A DNA stretch of 64,000 nucleotides from Butyricimonas paravirosa (GCF_032878955.1 NZ_CP043839.1:3968001-4032000); one strand, 5' to 3'. Shown: positions 9,342 to 19,010, numbered from the stretch's first letter. The notes: generated from the sequence alone by a model not told the origin. Numbers and translations: made by a program.

Positions 9342-9541
9342 TGGGTTATAAAACGAGGGAGTCCAAAAAGTCATTTTTCAAACTCCCTCCCGGCTTCGCC
9401 GTACTCCCTCTATAAACAGAGGGAGAGTTGAAATACTCTCTTTTTTCGGGAAGAGTCACCAGCTCCTCCTCTGTTTATAGAGGAGGTGGCACGAAGTGAC
9501 GGAGGAGTTTTTTGAATTAGTGAGTTATAAAACGAGGGAGT
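9325..9541. repeat. REP-like palindromic element with a 38-bp direct duplication
   Basis: A 38-bp segment covering the end of the preceding gene (9,325-9,362) recurs at 9,504-9,541 with one change. Between the copies are two mutually inverted palindromes: CTCCCTC-TATAAACA-GAGGGAG type at 9,404-9,425 and its reverse complement type at 9,463-9,486, plus segments reading 'GGCTTCGCCG' and 'CACGAAGTGACGGAGG'. This arrangement matches REP-like palindromes scattered through Bacteroidota genomes. The second direct copy suggests that the element inserted here and duplicated its target. Confidence 0.6.
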
Positions 9542-9566
9542 GATTATATTTAGTCACTCCCTCGTT
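9531..9566. terminator. Bidirectional terminator hairpin
   Basis: A perfect 13-bp stem AACGAGGGAGTGA / TCACTCCCTCGTT with a 10-nt loop lies between the convergent hypothetical gene and yidC. Confidence 0.7.
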
Positions 9567-9584
9567 AATGTTATTTGTCGTACC

Positions 9585-11435
9585 TTATTTCTTTTTCGGC
9601 ATTTGTTTCATCCGTTGTTCCTGCATCCGTTGCATATCTTCCAATTTCTGTTGGAATTTGGATTTTTTCACGGGTTTCGTTTTGGCTAGTTCTATTTGTT
9701 TCAACAATTTCTCGTCGTTTACGAATTTCCGGATAGCCCAAGTCTGAACAATCGTGATCAACGTGGCGATGAAGTAGTAGTAACTCAAACCGGATGAATA
9801 ACTGTTGAAGATGAACAGGAACATGATCGGCATGATGTACATCATCGTCTGCATTCCTTTCATCTGGTCATTCTGCGGTTGGTTCTTACTGTTGTACCAC
9901 ATATACAAGATGTTCGTGATCGTCATTAACAAACAGAACAGGCTGACATGGTTTCCGTAGAACGGAATGGTGAAGGGCAGCGTGGCGATGGAATCGTATG
10001 ATGCCAAGTCTGTGGCCCACAGGAAACTCTTCTGGCGCAATTCGATGGCTCCGGGGAAGAAGTAGAAGAGGGCGATCAAGATCGGCATCTGCAAAAGCAT
10101 CGGTAAACATCCTCCCATGGGGTTCACTCCTGCCTTTTTGTACAATTTCATGACGGCTTGCTGGCGTTCCATGGCCTTATCGGCAGGGATTTTCTTGTTG
10201 ATCTCGTCAATTTGCGGTTTCAAAACTCGCATCTTGGCCTGTGACATATACGATTTGTAAGTCAGCGGGAAAAGAACAAGTTTAATGATCAGGGTCAACA
10301 GTAAAATGATAAGACCGTAGTTCAAGGTCACGTGCGATTCCAAGAAGTTGAAGATTGGAATTACGACGTAACGGTTAAACCAAGCGATCCATTTCCAACC
10401 CAAGTTAATCAACTGGGGAAGTTCAATATCTTTGCCGTATTCTCTCAAGACCGGATAGGAGTTCGGACCGAAAAAGAAACGCATATCGTATTTTTCAATG
10501 GCTTTCCCGGAGTAAGGTAATGAAATTTCAGCATCTGCCGTTTTCAAAAAGCCCGGGTTCGTGTTGTTGGCCGTGGAGACCAACACGTTCGGGAATGACT
10601 CTTTTGCGATAAGTACGGAGGAGAAGAATTGCTGTTTGTAAGCCACCCATTTCACGCTCGTCGGCAAGTCTACTTTCTCGTCTCCGGTCAGGGAAAGATG
10701 TTCTACATCATTGTTTGAGAAGTTGTAGTACACCCCGGTATAGCGGCTTTCAAAGTCTCTACTTTTTTCAAGTTGAGGCATATCCACTCCCCAGTATAGC
10801 GTGAGAAAGTTCGTGTTCGAGGCAATAACGTCATTCAGATTGTACGTGTTGATGTTGAAATCAACCATGTAAGAATCCGGGGCTAATTTGTACTCGAATT
10901 CGAGGTATTTATTTTCATCCACGTAAGCTCGCATCGTGAGTACTTGTTCAGCTCCCTCGGCATTCAGTTCTTTTTGACTCGTGTTTGGAACGAAAACCAG
11001 ATCTGCCGTGTTGATTTGCTTGTTCCGGGCGTAGAAATTCAAGCCCATGGAACTCTTGTGGTCTTTCCACAGAATCAACGGGAGAGAGTCGTGTGTGCGG
11101 TATCCTTTTAGATCAACATAGTCAATGCATCCCCCTTTGGTGTTGATGTGTAATTTGATTTTATTATTTTCCAGGGTGTATTGTTCTACCGGCAGAGAAT
11201 CTTGTTTGAAGATGGCCTCTGTTCCGGCTTGCTGCGTTTCTGTATTTTGTTGTTGTGCTGCAAAATCTGCCTGACGTTCTTTCTCCAATGCAGCGGCCCG
11301 TTGGGCTTCAACCCGTGCAATGGAGTCCCGGACATGCATGGCTTTCAGTTCCTCTTTGGAAGGACTCATGAAATAAGAGTAGCCGATTAGTATGAGCGCA
11401 ATGACTACTAAACCGGTTATTGTATTTCTATCCAT
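9585..11435 (-). CDS. yidC: Membrane protein insertase YidC
   Basis: This is a 616-residue YidC of the long Gram-negative type. An N-terminal membrane anchor (about 6-24) is followed by a large periplasmic β-domain to about residue 340. The conserved insertase core then carries segments such as 'TLNYGLIILLLTLIIKLVLFPLTYKSYMSQAKM' (split here only for description), 'NPMGGCLPMLLQMPILIALF' and 'MQTMMYIMPIMFLFIFNSYS'. The C-terminus is lysine- and methionine-rich, as expected for ribosome contact. YidC inserts proteins into the inner membrane alone or with SecYEG. The gene starts 45 bp after pyrG on the same strand, so the two are probably cotranscribed. Confidence 0.97.
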   Translation of the reverse strand: MDRNTITGLVVIALILIGYSYFMSPSKEELKAMHVRDSIARVEAQRAAALEKERQADFAAQQQNTETQQAGTEAIFKQDSLPVEQYTLENNKIKLHINTKGGCIDYVDLKGYRTHDSLPLILWKDHKSSMGLNFYARNKQINTADLVFVPNTSQKELNAEGAEQVLTMRAYVDENKYLEFEYKLAPDSYMVDFNINTYNLNDVIASNTNFLTLYWGVDMPQLEKSRDFESRYTGVYYNFSNNDVEHLSLTGDEKVDLPTSVKWVAYKQQFFSSVLIAKESFPNVLVSTANNTNPGFLKTADAEISLPYSGKAIEKYDMRFFFGPNSYPVLREYGKDIELPQLINLGWKWIAWFNRYVVIPIFNFLESHVTLNYGLIILLLTLIIKLVLFPLTYKSYMSQAKMRVLKPQIDEINKKIPADKAMERQQAVMKLYKKAGVNPMGGCLPMLLQMPILIALFYFFPGAIELRQKSFLWATDLASYDSIATLPFTIPFYGNHVSLFCLLMTITNILYMWYNSKNQPQNDQMKGMQTMMYIMPIMFLFIFNSYSSGLSYYYFIATLITIVQTWAIRKFVNDEKLLKQIELAKTKPVKKSKFQQKLEDMQRMQEQRMKQMPKKK

Positions 11436-11480
11436 ATTTTAGTTTTAGGTTTTTAATTTTTAACTGTTATCTTTTAACTT

Positions 11481-13079
11481 TTATGATAGACAGGCTTTCA
11501 CAAACGCCACGAATAGAGGATGCGGGTTTGTTACCGTACTCTTGTATTCGGGGTGGAACTGTGTACCCACGAACCATTTATGGGTCGGGATTTCCACGAT
11601 CTCAGTTAATCCCGTGTCCGGATTAACTCCTGTCGTGATCATACCGGCTTGTTCGAATTGTTCGGTGTATTTGCCGTTGAATTCATAACGATGGCGGTGT
11701 CTTTCCTCAATATCTTTTGTCCCGTAGGCCTCAATTGCTTTAGATCCTTCTTTCAGCACGCATTTGTATGCTCCCAGACGCATGGTTCCCCCTTTGTCTG
11801 TAACTTCTTTCTGAGACTCCATCAAGTCGATGACCGGGTATTTGGTTTTCGGGGCCATTTCCGTGGAATCGGCTCCGTCCAAGTGCAGCACGTTACGAGC
11901 GTATTCGATAACGGCCATTTGCATGCCCAGGCATATTCCCAGGAAAGGGATATTGTTGGTACGGGCATATTCGATGGCAAGAAGTTTTCCTTCAATTCCT
12001 CGTTGTCCGAATCCGGGAGCCACGAGAATACCGTCAACATCTTTGAATATGTCACATACGTTTTCCACGTTGATGTCGTGTGCGCTGTGTACCCATTTAA
12101 TATTTACCTTACAATCGTTAGCCGCCCCGGCGTGGATAAATGATTCCACGATAGATTTATAGGCATCGTGTAACTCCACGTATTTCCCGACGAGGGCGAT
12201 GGTGACTTTGCGATTATAGTTTTTGAATTTGTACAGGAAACGTTCCCATGATTCCAAGTCCGGTTCGTGTTTTAAAGGTAATCCAAGCTGGGAAAGAACG
12301 ATTTCATCCAGTTTTTCTTCCCGCATTTTGATCGGTACCTTGTAAATCGTGTCAACGTCTATGGATTGGATAACGGCTTTCGGGTCAACATTACAGAAAA
12401 GAGCAACTTTTCTTCTCAGATCAGAACCCAGTTCATGTTCGGTGCGCAACACGATGATGTCCGGCTGTACCCCGTTTTCGAGAAGGGCTTTAACCGAGTG
12501 CTGCGTGGGTTTGGTTTTCAACTCGCCTGAGGCACTCAGGTAGGGAACCAAAGTCAAATGGATGAACACGGATTTTTCGCCCAGCTCCCAGCGTAACTGG
12601 CGAACGGCCTCGATGAACGGTAAGGATTCAATGTCTCCTACCGTACCCCCGATTTCCGTGATTACCACGTCGTAATCCCCTTTTGCCCCGAGGAGTTTTA
12701 TATTTCGTTTGATTTCATCCGTGATATGCGGGATGATTTGTACTGTTTTGCCTAGATAATCACCGCGACGTTCTTTCGTGATCACGTTTTGATAGATACG
12801 CCCTGTCGTGATGTTGTTCGCCTGGGACGTCGGGATATTGGTGAACCTTTCATAGTGTCCCAAGTCCAGATCGGTTTCTGCCCCGTCATTGGTCACGTAA
12901 CATTCGCCGTGTTCATAAGGATTCAAGGTTCCGGGATCGACATTGATATACGGGTCCAATTTCTGGTTTGCAACTTTATAACCTCTTGATTGAAGCAGTT
13001 TTGCTAATGAGGAAGCAATAATTCCTTTTCCTAAAGAAGAAGCAACTCCACCCGTAACGAAAACATATTTTGTTGACAC
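11481..13079 (-). CDS. pyrG: CTP synthase
   Basis: This 532-residue enzyme makes CTP from UTP, ATP and glutamine. The synthase domain opens with 'TKYVFVTGGVASSLGKGIIA' (P-loop-like SSLGKG) and includes 'EIGGTVGDIESLPFIEA'. The class I glutamine amidotransferase domain in the second half carries 'PFLGICLGMQMA' with the catalytic cysteine, and 'GTQFHPEY' with the catalytic histidine and glutamate. The length is normal for the family. It lies directly upstream of yidC. Confidence 0.98.
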   Translation of the reverse strand: MSTKYVFVTGGVASSLGKGIIASSLAKLLQSRGYKVANQKLDPYINVDPGTLNPYEHGECYVTNDGAETDLDLGHYERFTNIPTSQANNITTGRIYQNVITKERRGDYLGKTVQIIPHITDEIKRNIKLLGAKGDYDVVITEIGGTVGDIESLPFIEAVRQLRWELGEKSVFIHLTLVPYLSASGELKTKPTQHSVKALLENGVQPDIIVLRTEHELGSDLRRKVALFCNVDPKAVIQSIDVDTIYKVPIKMREEKLDEIVLSQLGLPLKHEPDLESWERFLYKFKNYNRKVTIALVGKYVELHDAYKSIVESFIHAGAANDCKVNIKWVHSAHDINVENVCDIFKDVDGILVAPGFGQRGIEGKLLAIEYARTNNIPFLGICLGMQMAVIEYARNVLHLDGADSTEMAPKTKYPVIDLMESQKEVTDKGGTMRLGAYKCVLKEGSKAIEAYGTKDIEERHRHRYEFNGKYTEQFEQAGMITTGVNPDTGLTEIVEIPTHKWFVGTQFHPEYKSTVTNPHPLFVAFVKACLS

Positions 13080-13226
13080 GATATAAATATTTTATAGTTA
13101 TTTCTATATTATACATCCAACGGTTTGAAAATACTTGAACTTTTTGTTATTCAATGAATAACAATCAAATGGAACAAGTATGTTGAAACTTAACGACAAA
13201 AGTAAGAAAAAATATCATACAAACAT

Positions 13227-13257
13227 AAAAAGAGGCACTTTTGAAATGCCTCTTTTT
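13227..13257. terminator. Intrinsic terminator
   Basis: An 11-bp stem AAAAAGAGGCA / TGCCTCTTTTT with a 9-nt loop, 19 bp downstream of the DUF349 gene on the minus strand and upstream of pyrG. A/T runs on both sides allow action in either direction. Confidence 0.7.
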
Positions 13258-13275
13258 GTGTTTGATGGTCTCAAC

Positions 13276-15135
13276 TTAAATCATGCCATCGATGAGTCTC
13301 AGCTTTTCTTGCATTAATGCCAGTTTGTGGCGAGCGCTCTCGATCTTGTTGGAAAATTCTTTGACCAGACTCTCGGAATTGCTTGATTTGGAGAAGAATC
13401 CAATATTGTTTTCCCAAGCGTGAAGGTCTGTTTCCAGTTGCTTGATCTTGTTGACTAATTTTTCTCTTTCTTGAATGATCTTGCTGTCCTTGTCATCACT
13501 GTTGTCGAACGTGTTGATTTTGGACTTGAATCGTTCGATGTTTTTCTCGAATTCGTCGATGTCAAGCTGATCAAAGTGATCGTTGATTAGTTTACGGAAT
13601 TCGTTTTGAACGGTTTCTTTTTCTTTGATCGGAACAAATCCGATTTCAGCCCAGCGGGTTTGGAAGGCTTTCAATGCTTCGATGTCATCATCGTTATTAC
13701 CGGTCAATTTGAAATTGCGTACTTCTTCGATCAGTTCTCGTTTCAGTTCAAGATTCTTTTCCTGATCGGAAGAGACATGTTTGAATTGAGCTGATTTTCG
13801 ATCGAAGAAATGGTCACAGGCAGACCGGAAACGGTTCCATATCTTGTTGGATACTTTTTTGGATACGGGGCCGATTGTTTTCCATTCTTTTTGGTACTCG
13901 ATGATTTTCTTCGTGGTCGTAGCCCAATCCGTACTATCCTTTAACGCTTCGACTTTCTCGCAAAGTTCTATTTTCTTGGTCAGGTTTTTATTCTGCAAGG
14001 TCTGTATTTCCTGGAAGTATTGACGTTTTCTCTCGAAGAAAGCATCGCAAGCAGCCCGGTAACGTTTATACAGGCGATTACGCTCCTTGATCGGAATTGT
14101 CCCGGCATGTTTCCATTCGGTTTGCAGGGCAAGAACGGTATCCGTGGCCACGTTCCATTCGGAGAGTTTTTCGAAGGAAACAGATGCGTAATTTTCCAGT
14201 TTCACGCAAATCTCTTCTTTGATTTTCAAGTTGTTGTCCTGTTCTTCCCGGAGGTTGTCAAAGAAACGGTGGTAAGCGCTGTTGATCTTGTCCGTCACTT
14301 CTTTGAATCGGTTCCAGGTTTCTTCTTGAACTTCTTTGGCAACCGGTCCGATCTCTTTCCATTGCGAATGGAGTGATTGCAGTTGTCGAAAGGCATTCCC
14401 GATGTTATTGTCTTCGAGTAAAGCGTTGGCTTGTTCAATCAAGGCATTCTTGGCATCTAGGTTTTTTTTCAGATCAAGATCCCGCAACTCCTTGTTAATT
14501 TTGATATAATTGAAGAAGTTCTCCACGTGATGGTGATACGTTTCCAGCAAATCACTTGCTTGAGCTTGCGGAACCATACCCGTGTTTCTCCATCTGTCTT
14601 GCAAATTTCTGAAATCTTGGTATGTTTTGTTCAGTGATTCCTCGTGTTGAATCAGATCTTTTAACTCCTCGATAATCTGGAGTTTTTCTTTCAAGTTCTG
14701 TTCTTTCTCTCCTTCCAGTTTTTTGTAATATTCCGATTTTTTCTCCCGGTAAGTTCTGTACACGCTATAAAAGCGTTCTTTAGAATTGTCCTGATAGTCG
14801 AATGCCTCAGCCGGACTCCCGTCTTTGGTAAAATCGGCTAATGCTTTATCGTATTCTTTTTGGTACTGGGCCTCGAAAACTTGGGGTAGGGAATCCAGCA
14901 CCTTCAGGCGTTGCACGGGGAAATCGTCGATTAAAGACTTCATGTGAGAAATAATCTCGTCCGTGTTAAAACTGGAGAAATCCCATGCCGGAACTTCCTT
15001 TTCGGGGGCTTTCTCTATCGGTGTAGGTTGACCCTGAACTGAAACCTCTTCTTGTGTTTCATCATTTAAAGTATCCGGAGAAATTGGCTCGTTGTTATTC
15101 AACTCTTCGGCTTGTTGTAAGTTTTCTTGCTCCAT
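13276..15135 (-). CDS. DUF349 repeat protein
   Basis: This is a 619-residue, highly charged helical protein with an acidic, proline-rich N-terminus (about 1-50) and several DUF349 three-helix repeats. Each repeat is marked by the pattern 'W..IGPV.K...W.RF....D.FF..R', for example 'EWKTIGPVSKKVSNKIWNRF' and 'WKEIGPVAKEVQEETWNRF'. A C-terminal coiled coil covers about 530-619. DUF349 proteins are widespread in Bacteroidota and of uncertain role. It is flanked by a terminator, so it is probably a single-gene unit. Confidence 0.85.
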   Translation of the reverse strand: MEQENLQQAEELNNNEPISPDTLNDETQEEVSVQGQPTPIEKAPEKEVPAWDFSSFNTDEIISHMKSLIDDFPVQRLKVLDSLPQVFEAQYQKEYDKALADFTKDGSPAEAFDYQDNSKERFYSVYRTYREKKSEYYKKLEGEKEQNLKEKLQIIEELKDLIQHEESLNKTYQDFRNLQDRWRNTGMVPQAQASDLLETYHHHVENFFNYIKINKELRDLDLKKNLDAKNALIEQANALLEDNNIGNAFRQLQSLHSQWKEIGPVAKEVQEETWNRFKEVTDKINSAYHRFFDNLREEQDNNLKIKEEICVKLENYASVSFEKLSEWNVATDTVLALQTEWKHAGTIPIKERNRLYKRYRAACDAFFERKRQYFQEIQTLQNKNLTKKIELCEKVEALKDSTDWATTTKKIIEYQKEWKTIGPVSKKVSNKIWNRFRSACDHFFDRKSAQFKHVSSDQEKNLELKRELIEEVRNFKLTGNNDDDIEALKAFQTRWAEIGFVPIKEKETVQNEFRKLINDHFDQLDIDEFEKNIERFKSKINTFDNSDDKDSKIIQEREKLVNKIKQLETDLHAWENNIGFFSKSSNSESLVKEFSNKIESARHKLALMQEKLRLIDGMI

Positions 15136-15231
15136 AACTGTTCGTATTTTTACGCATTCAACTCACGAAATTAATGATTAATTCTGATAATGCCAATTTA
15201 TAATGAGTAAAAAAAGCGAGAGGAAGTTCTT

Positions 15232-15263
15232 TTTGGATTTCAATTGTAAAGCACGTATCTTTG
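15232..15263 (+). promoter_or_regulatory. Promoter for the acyltransferase gene
   Basis: TTTG (15,232-15,235) and TATCTTTG (15,256-15,263) at 20-bp spacing match the Bacteroidota promoter. The -7 box is so close to the ATG at 15,277 that the transcript has a very short leader; a start at the ATG 15,283 is also possible. Confidence 0.55.
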
Positions 15264-15276
15264 ACATTTATAATTG

Positions 15277-16155
15277 ATGCTTATGTTTTCGTATATTCTG
15301 TATGGTTTTGTATGGTTGATTAGTTTTCTTCCGTTCCGGGTCCTTTATCTGGTGGCGGATTTGAACTATTTGTTGCTTTACTACGTGATTCATTATCGGC
15401 GTAAGGTTGTGAGGACGAATTTATGTAATTCTTTCCCGGAGAAAAGCTTGCGGGAGATCAAGGCGATTGAACGGAAATATTACAAGCATTTGGCTGATTT
15501 GTCTATCGAATTATATAAACTGTGGCACATGTCCGAGGGCTCGATCCGAAAACGTTGTGTGTTTAAAAACACGGAGTTACCGCAGTCGTATTTTGACGAG
15601 GGAAAGAGCGTGATCGGGGTGTTAGGGCATTATGGTAACTGGGAGTGGATGTCTTCCTACAGTTTGTGGGAAACAGGTGCGGATTTTCTGGCCTTGTATA
15701 AACCGATTCGTGATAAAGTGACGGATCGTATGATGAAACAAATCCGTTCAAGGTTCGGGGCGGTACTCGTGGCAAAGGATGACACGTTAAGGGTTATCGC
15801 TCGTTACCGTTCGGAGAATCGTTTGTTTCTGGCTGGTTTTATTGGTGATCAGACTCCTAACGGGCGTAATTTGAATTTCTGGACGCGCTTTTTAAATCAA
15901 GATACCCCGGTTCTACTCGGTACGGAACGGATAGCCCGGAAGTATAATATTCCGGTGGTTTCGGTGCGTATGCGTAAGGTGAAACGTGGGTATTACGAGG
16001 TCGAGTTCGTGGATGTGTGTGCCAACCCGTCCGAGTTACCCCAAGGGAAGTTGACGGAAATGCATACTCGATTGTTGGAATCTTTTATACAAGAAGAGCC
16101 GGAGTTTTGGTTGTGGTCGCATAAAAGATGGAAACATAAGAGAGTTGAAAACTAA
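15277..16155 (+). CDS. LpxL/HtrB-type lysophospholipid/lipid A acyltransferase
   Basis: This protein of about 292 residues has an N-terminal membrane anchor ('FSYILYGFVWLISFLPF'). The acyltransferase motif 'GVLGHYGNWEW' carries the H-x4-E catalytic pair of the LpxL/HtrB family, and 'FIGDQTPN' and 'FLNQDTPVLLGTERIARKYN' match later family blocks. It would transfer an acyl chain to lipid A or a related lipid at the inner membrane. A family 2 glycosyltransferase gene follows after about 100 bp, which fits an envelope-lipid setting. Start choice among ATG 15,277 and 15,283 is uncertain. Confidence 0.88.
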   Translation: MLMFSYILYGFVWLISFLPFRVLYLVADLNYLLLYYVIHYRRKVVRTNLCNSFPEKSLREIKAIERKYYKHLADLSIELYKLWHMSEGSIRKRCVFKNTELPQSYFDEGKSVIGVLGHYGNWEWMSSYSLWETGADFLALYKPIRDKVTDRMMKQIRSRFGAVLVAKDDTLRVIARYRSENRLFLAGFIGDQTPNGRNLNFWTRFLNQDTPVLLGTERIARKYNIPVVSVRMRKVKRGYYEVEFVDVCANPSELPQGKLTEMHTRLLESFIQEEPEFWLWSHKRWKHKRVEN

Positions 16156-16252
16156 AAGCTAAAAGTTAAAAACTAAAGGAAATTTAAAATAGGGAATCAA
16201 AAAGCGTTGTCCTTGTGCGATGGAAATCTAAAATCATAAATCTAAAATTAGA

Positions 16253-17260
16253 ATGGCGAAACGGGTAGCTGTTATTATATTGAATTGGAACGGGGAGAAG
16301 TTATTACGGGAGTTTTTACCTTCGGTCGTGAAGAACACGAATACAGATTTGGGGCGTGTCGTCGTGGTGGATAACCATTCGACGGATGGTTCCTGGATAT
16401 GTCTGGAACAAGAGTTTCCGGACGTGGAACGGGTGCTGTTCGAGGATAATTTCGGATTCGCCGGGGGATATAACCGGGCAATCGAGATGATCGAGGCGGA
16501 ATACGTGGTTCTTTTAAATAGTGACGTGGAGGTCGCTCCCGGTTGGTTGGAACCGTTGGTCGCCGTGTTGGACCGGGACGAGAGGGTGGCGGCCGTGCAG
16601 CCGAAGATATTAGCGTACCGGGATAAAAAGAAGTTCGAGTACGCCGGAGCAGCCGGGGGATATATTGATTATTTAGGATTCCCGTTTTGCCGCGGGCGTG
16701 TGATGGATACCACGGAGCAGGATGATGGGCAGTATGATGATGAGGTCGATGTTTTTTGGGCAACGGGGGCCTCTCTATGTATTCGGCGGGACGTGTACCG
16801 TGCGACCGGAGGGTTGGACGAGGCTTTTTTCGCGCACATGGAAGAGATTGATCTTTGCTGGCGATTGAAAAATGGAGGGTATACTTTAAAGGTGGTTCCT
16901 TCTTCTGTCGTCTACCATTTGGGGGGAGGCTCGTTGCCGATGAATCATCCGAAAAAATTGTTTTTGAATTACCGGAATAATTTATTGATGTTGCATAAGA
17001 ATCTGTGTGCTAAACAGCGTAAGAAAATCTTTTTTGCACGAGTTTTGCTGGACACGATGGCGGGAGGGCTTTTCCTGTTGAAAGGTCAATGGTCCAACAC
17101 CCGTTCGGTAATCCGGGCATACAAGGCTTTCCGGGAGATGAGAAAAGTCTATCCGGTTCCTGAAAGTTCCATGAGTCTTTCGGGAATATATCCCCGGAGT
17201 ATCGTGTTGGATTATTTCTTGCGGGGTAAAAAGAAGTTCTCGGATTTAAATTTTAAATGA
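16253..17260 (+). CDS. Family 2 glycosyltransferase
   Basis: This 335-residue GT-A fold enzyme starts 'RVAVIILNWNGEKLLREFLP'. It has the nucleotide-sugar site 'VVVVDNHSTDGS', a DxD-type stretch 'YVVLLNSDVEV', and 'HMEEIDLCWRLKNGGY', which resembles the rhamnosyltransferase-like branch of GT2 ('F.a...EDvDLc.R'). It has no transmembrane segment apart from weak hydrophobic stretches near 270-285. It probably extends a cell-surface polysaccharide or glycolipid together with the preceding acyltransferase. The acceptor is unknown. Confidence 0.9.
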   Translation: MAKRVAVIILNWNGEKLLREFLPSVVKNTNTDLGRVVVVDNHSTDGSWICLEQEFPDVERVLFEDNFGFAGGYNRAIEMIEAEYVVLLNSDVEVAPGWLEPLVAVLDRDERVAAVQPKILAYRDKKKFEYAGAAGGYIDYLGFPFCRGRVMDTTEQDDGQYDDEVDVFWATGASLCIRRDVYRATGGLDEAFFAHMEEIDLCWRLKNGGYTLKVVPSSVVYHLGGGSLPMNHPKKLFLNYRNNLLMLHKNLCAKQRKKIFFARVLLDTMAGGLFLLKGQWSNTRSVIRAYKAFREMRKVYPVPESSMSLSGIYPRSIVLDYFLRGKKKFSDLNFK

Positions 17261-17328
17261 TGGTAAATAAACCTTTGACATAAAATGTTGTCATAGGGGT
17301 GTAGGCTTTAACGATATGATTAGAAAGC

Positions 17329-17898
17329 ATGAACGAGATAAGTGATGAAGATATTGTAAGAATGTTTCATTCCGGAAATGGAGAGGAAAAAGCTTTTCGG
17401 TTACTTGTAGGAAAGTATAGCGAGAGGCTTTACTGGCATATCCGTAAAATCGTGATAGGGCATGAAGATAGCGACGATGTGTTGCAGAATACCTTTATCA
17501 AGATTTGGAAGGGGTTGAGGGAGTTTCGTTACGAGGCGAAATTGTTTACATGGATGTACCGGGTGGCGACGAATGAGGCGATTAATTTTTTGAGCGAAAA
17601 ACGTCGGAAGACTTATGGAAACTCGCAGGAGATTACTCCCATGTTGGAAAATCAGTTGGAAAGTGATAGTTTTTTCTGTGGGGATTCGATCCAGCGGGAA
17701 TTGCAGAAAGCCGTGTTGAAATTGCCGGAGCGTCAACGCCTGGTATTTAATATGAAGTATTTTGATGACATGAAATATGAGGATATTGCCGAGGTACTGG
17801 ATGTCGCCGTGGGAACGCTGAAGGCAACTTATCACAATGCGGTAAAGAAAATAGAGGAAAGTTTGAAGATTTCGGATACTTTACCCTCGTTCGAATAG
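17329..17898 (+). CDS. ECF RNA polymerase sigma factor
   Basis: This 189-residue protein has region 2 ('FRLLVGKYSERLYWHIRKIV...DSDDVLQNTFIKIWKGL') and region 4 ('ELQKAVLKLPERQRLVFNMKYFDDMKYEDIAEVLDVAVGTLKATYH', cited in part) of ECF sigma-70 factors. Two genes follow within 30 bp each: a single-span membrane protein that may act as anti-sigma factor, and a periplasmic Spy/CpxP-like protein. This order suggests an envelope-stress circuit. It is distinct from the FecR-linked sigma gene at 50,872. Confidence 0.93.
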   Translation: MNEISDEDIVRMFHSGNGEEKAFRLLVGKYSERLYWHIRKIVIGHEDSDDVLQNTFIKIWKGLREFRYEAKLFTWMYRVATNEAINFLSEKRRKTYGNSQEITPMLENQLESDSFFCGDSIQRELQKAVLKLPERQRLVFNMKYFDDMKYEDIAEVLDVAVGTLKATYHNAVKKIEESLKISDTLPSFE

Positions 17899-17925
17899 TT
17901 ATTGGATAATAGAAAATGGAAGGTT

Positions 17926-18312
17926 ATGGATAATTTGGATGAGAAATATAAATCAAAGAACCCGTTCACGGTGCCTGATCGTTATTTTGACACGTTGGGC
18001 GATCGGGTGATGGACCGGATAAAGGATGAGGAAGGGAAGACGCGGAAAACGAGTTTGTTTCAGACGTTAAAACCTTATCTCGGTTTAGCGGGATTATTCG
18101 CTTTCGCAATGATCGTCATACAGTTGCTAGTTCCTAATCTGGTGGATGAAAATCGGATGCTGTCAAAAAATGGAGAGCAGGCGAACATGACGCCACAAGC
18201 AGAGGATGAGAATATTTTCGATGCGGATTTTAACCCATCTCGTGAAGAGATCATCGAGTATCTGTCACAAGAGACTGATCCGATTGAGTTTTTATACGCG
18301 GAGCGTAGGTAG
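17926..18312 (+). CDS. Single-span membrane protein, possible anti-sigma factor
   Basis: From the ATG at 17,926 this encodes 128 residues. An N-terminal cytoplasmic part of about 50 residues ('KNPFTVPDRYFDTLGDRVMD') is followed by one membrane helix ('LGLAGLFAFAMIVIQLLV') and an acidic extracytoplasmic tail. The segment 'NPFTVPDGYFDTL' is typical of small Bacteroidota proteins encoded right after ECF sigma genes. It lies 27 bp after the sigma stop and 23 bp before the Spy-like gene. An anti-sigma role is inferred from position and topology, not from a recognised zinc motif. Confidence 0.65.
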   Translation: MDNLDEKYKSKNPFTVPDRYFDTLGDRVMDRIKDEEGKTRKTSLFQTLKPYLGLAGLFAFAMIVIQLLVPNLVDENRMLSKNGEQANMTPQAEDENIFDADFNPSREEIIEYLSQETDPIEFLYAERR

Positions 18313-18335
18313 AATTGAATGTACAAGCAAGATAT

Positions 18336-18797
18336 ATGAAAAAGATAAGTTTGATTATATTGATGGTCGGGTTTGGTTTTTCTTTATTTGCCCAAAGCGG
18401 GAAATTGAGTGAAGACAAACGGAAAGAGTTCGAGGCTCAAAAAGTAGCCTTTTTTACTCAAGAGATGGATTTGACCCCGGAAGAGGCCACTAAGTTCTGG
18501 CCTTTATATAACGAGATGCAGCAGAAAATTCGTGTCGAGAATGATAAAATACGAGATTTGACCTGTCGGAAAGATAAAAAAGAGGTCCCGGAAGTGACGG
18601 AACAACAAGCTTTGAAGAATTTGGAGATTATGTTATCTGCCGAACAGGCTGTACGAGATATTAAGAAAGAATATATCGAGAAGTTGACCAAGGCTCTGTC
18701 CGCCAAGAAAGTGTGGATGATGATTGAGGCCGAGCAGAAATTCCATCATCAATTGTGGAAGAAGATGGGGAAATATCCTGCACCCGCACAGAAATAG
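18336..18797 (+). CDS. Periplasmic Spy/CpxP-like protein
   Basis: This 153-residue protein has a signal peptide ('MKKISLIILMVGFGFSLFA') and a charged helical mature part. The segment 'MDLTPEEATKFWPLYNEMQQ' corresponds to the LTxxQ-like repeat of the Spy/CpxP stress chaperone family as seen in Bacteroidota. It is the third gene after an ECF sigma factor and a membrane protein. A stress-sensing or chaperone role in the periplasm is likely but inferred. An in-frame TTG at 18,315 is less likely as start because it precedes the signal peptide. Confidence 0.75.
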   Translation: MKKISLIILMVGFGFSLFAQSGKLSEDKRKEFEAQKVAFFTQEMDLTPEEATKFWPLYNEMQQKIRVENDKIRDLTCRKDKKEVPEVTEQQALKNLEIMLSAEQAVRDIKKEYIEKLTKALSAKKVWMMIEAEQKFHHQLWKKMGKYPAPAQK

Positions 18798-18900
18798 TCG
18801 ATCAAGTGGGGAAATTCGTGGCTGAACGTGAAAAAAAAGAAAAAAATCACGCCAAAAGCTTGCAAGAACAATAAAAAGCACTACTTTTGTCAGCGCAATT

Positions 18901-18990
<90 letters not shown>

Positions 18991-19010
18991 CCAATTTTGA
19001 AGCTCATTTT

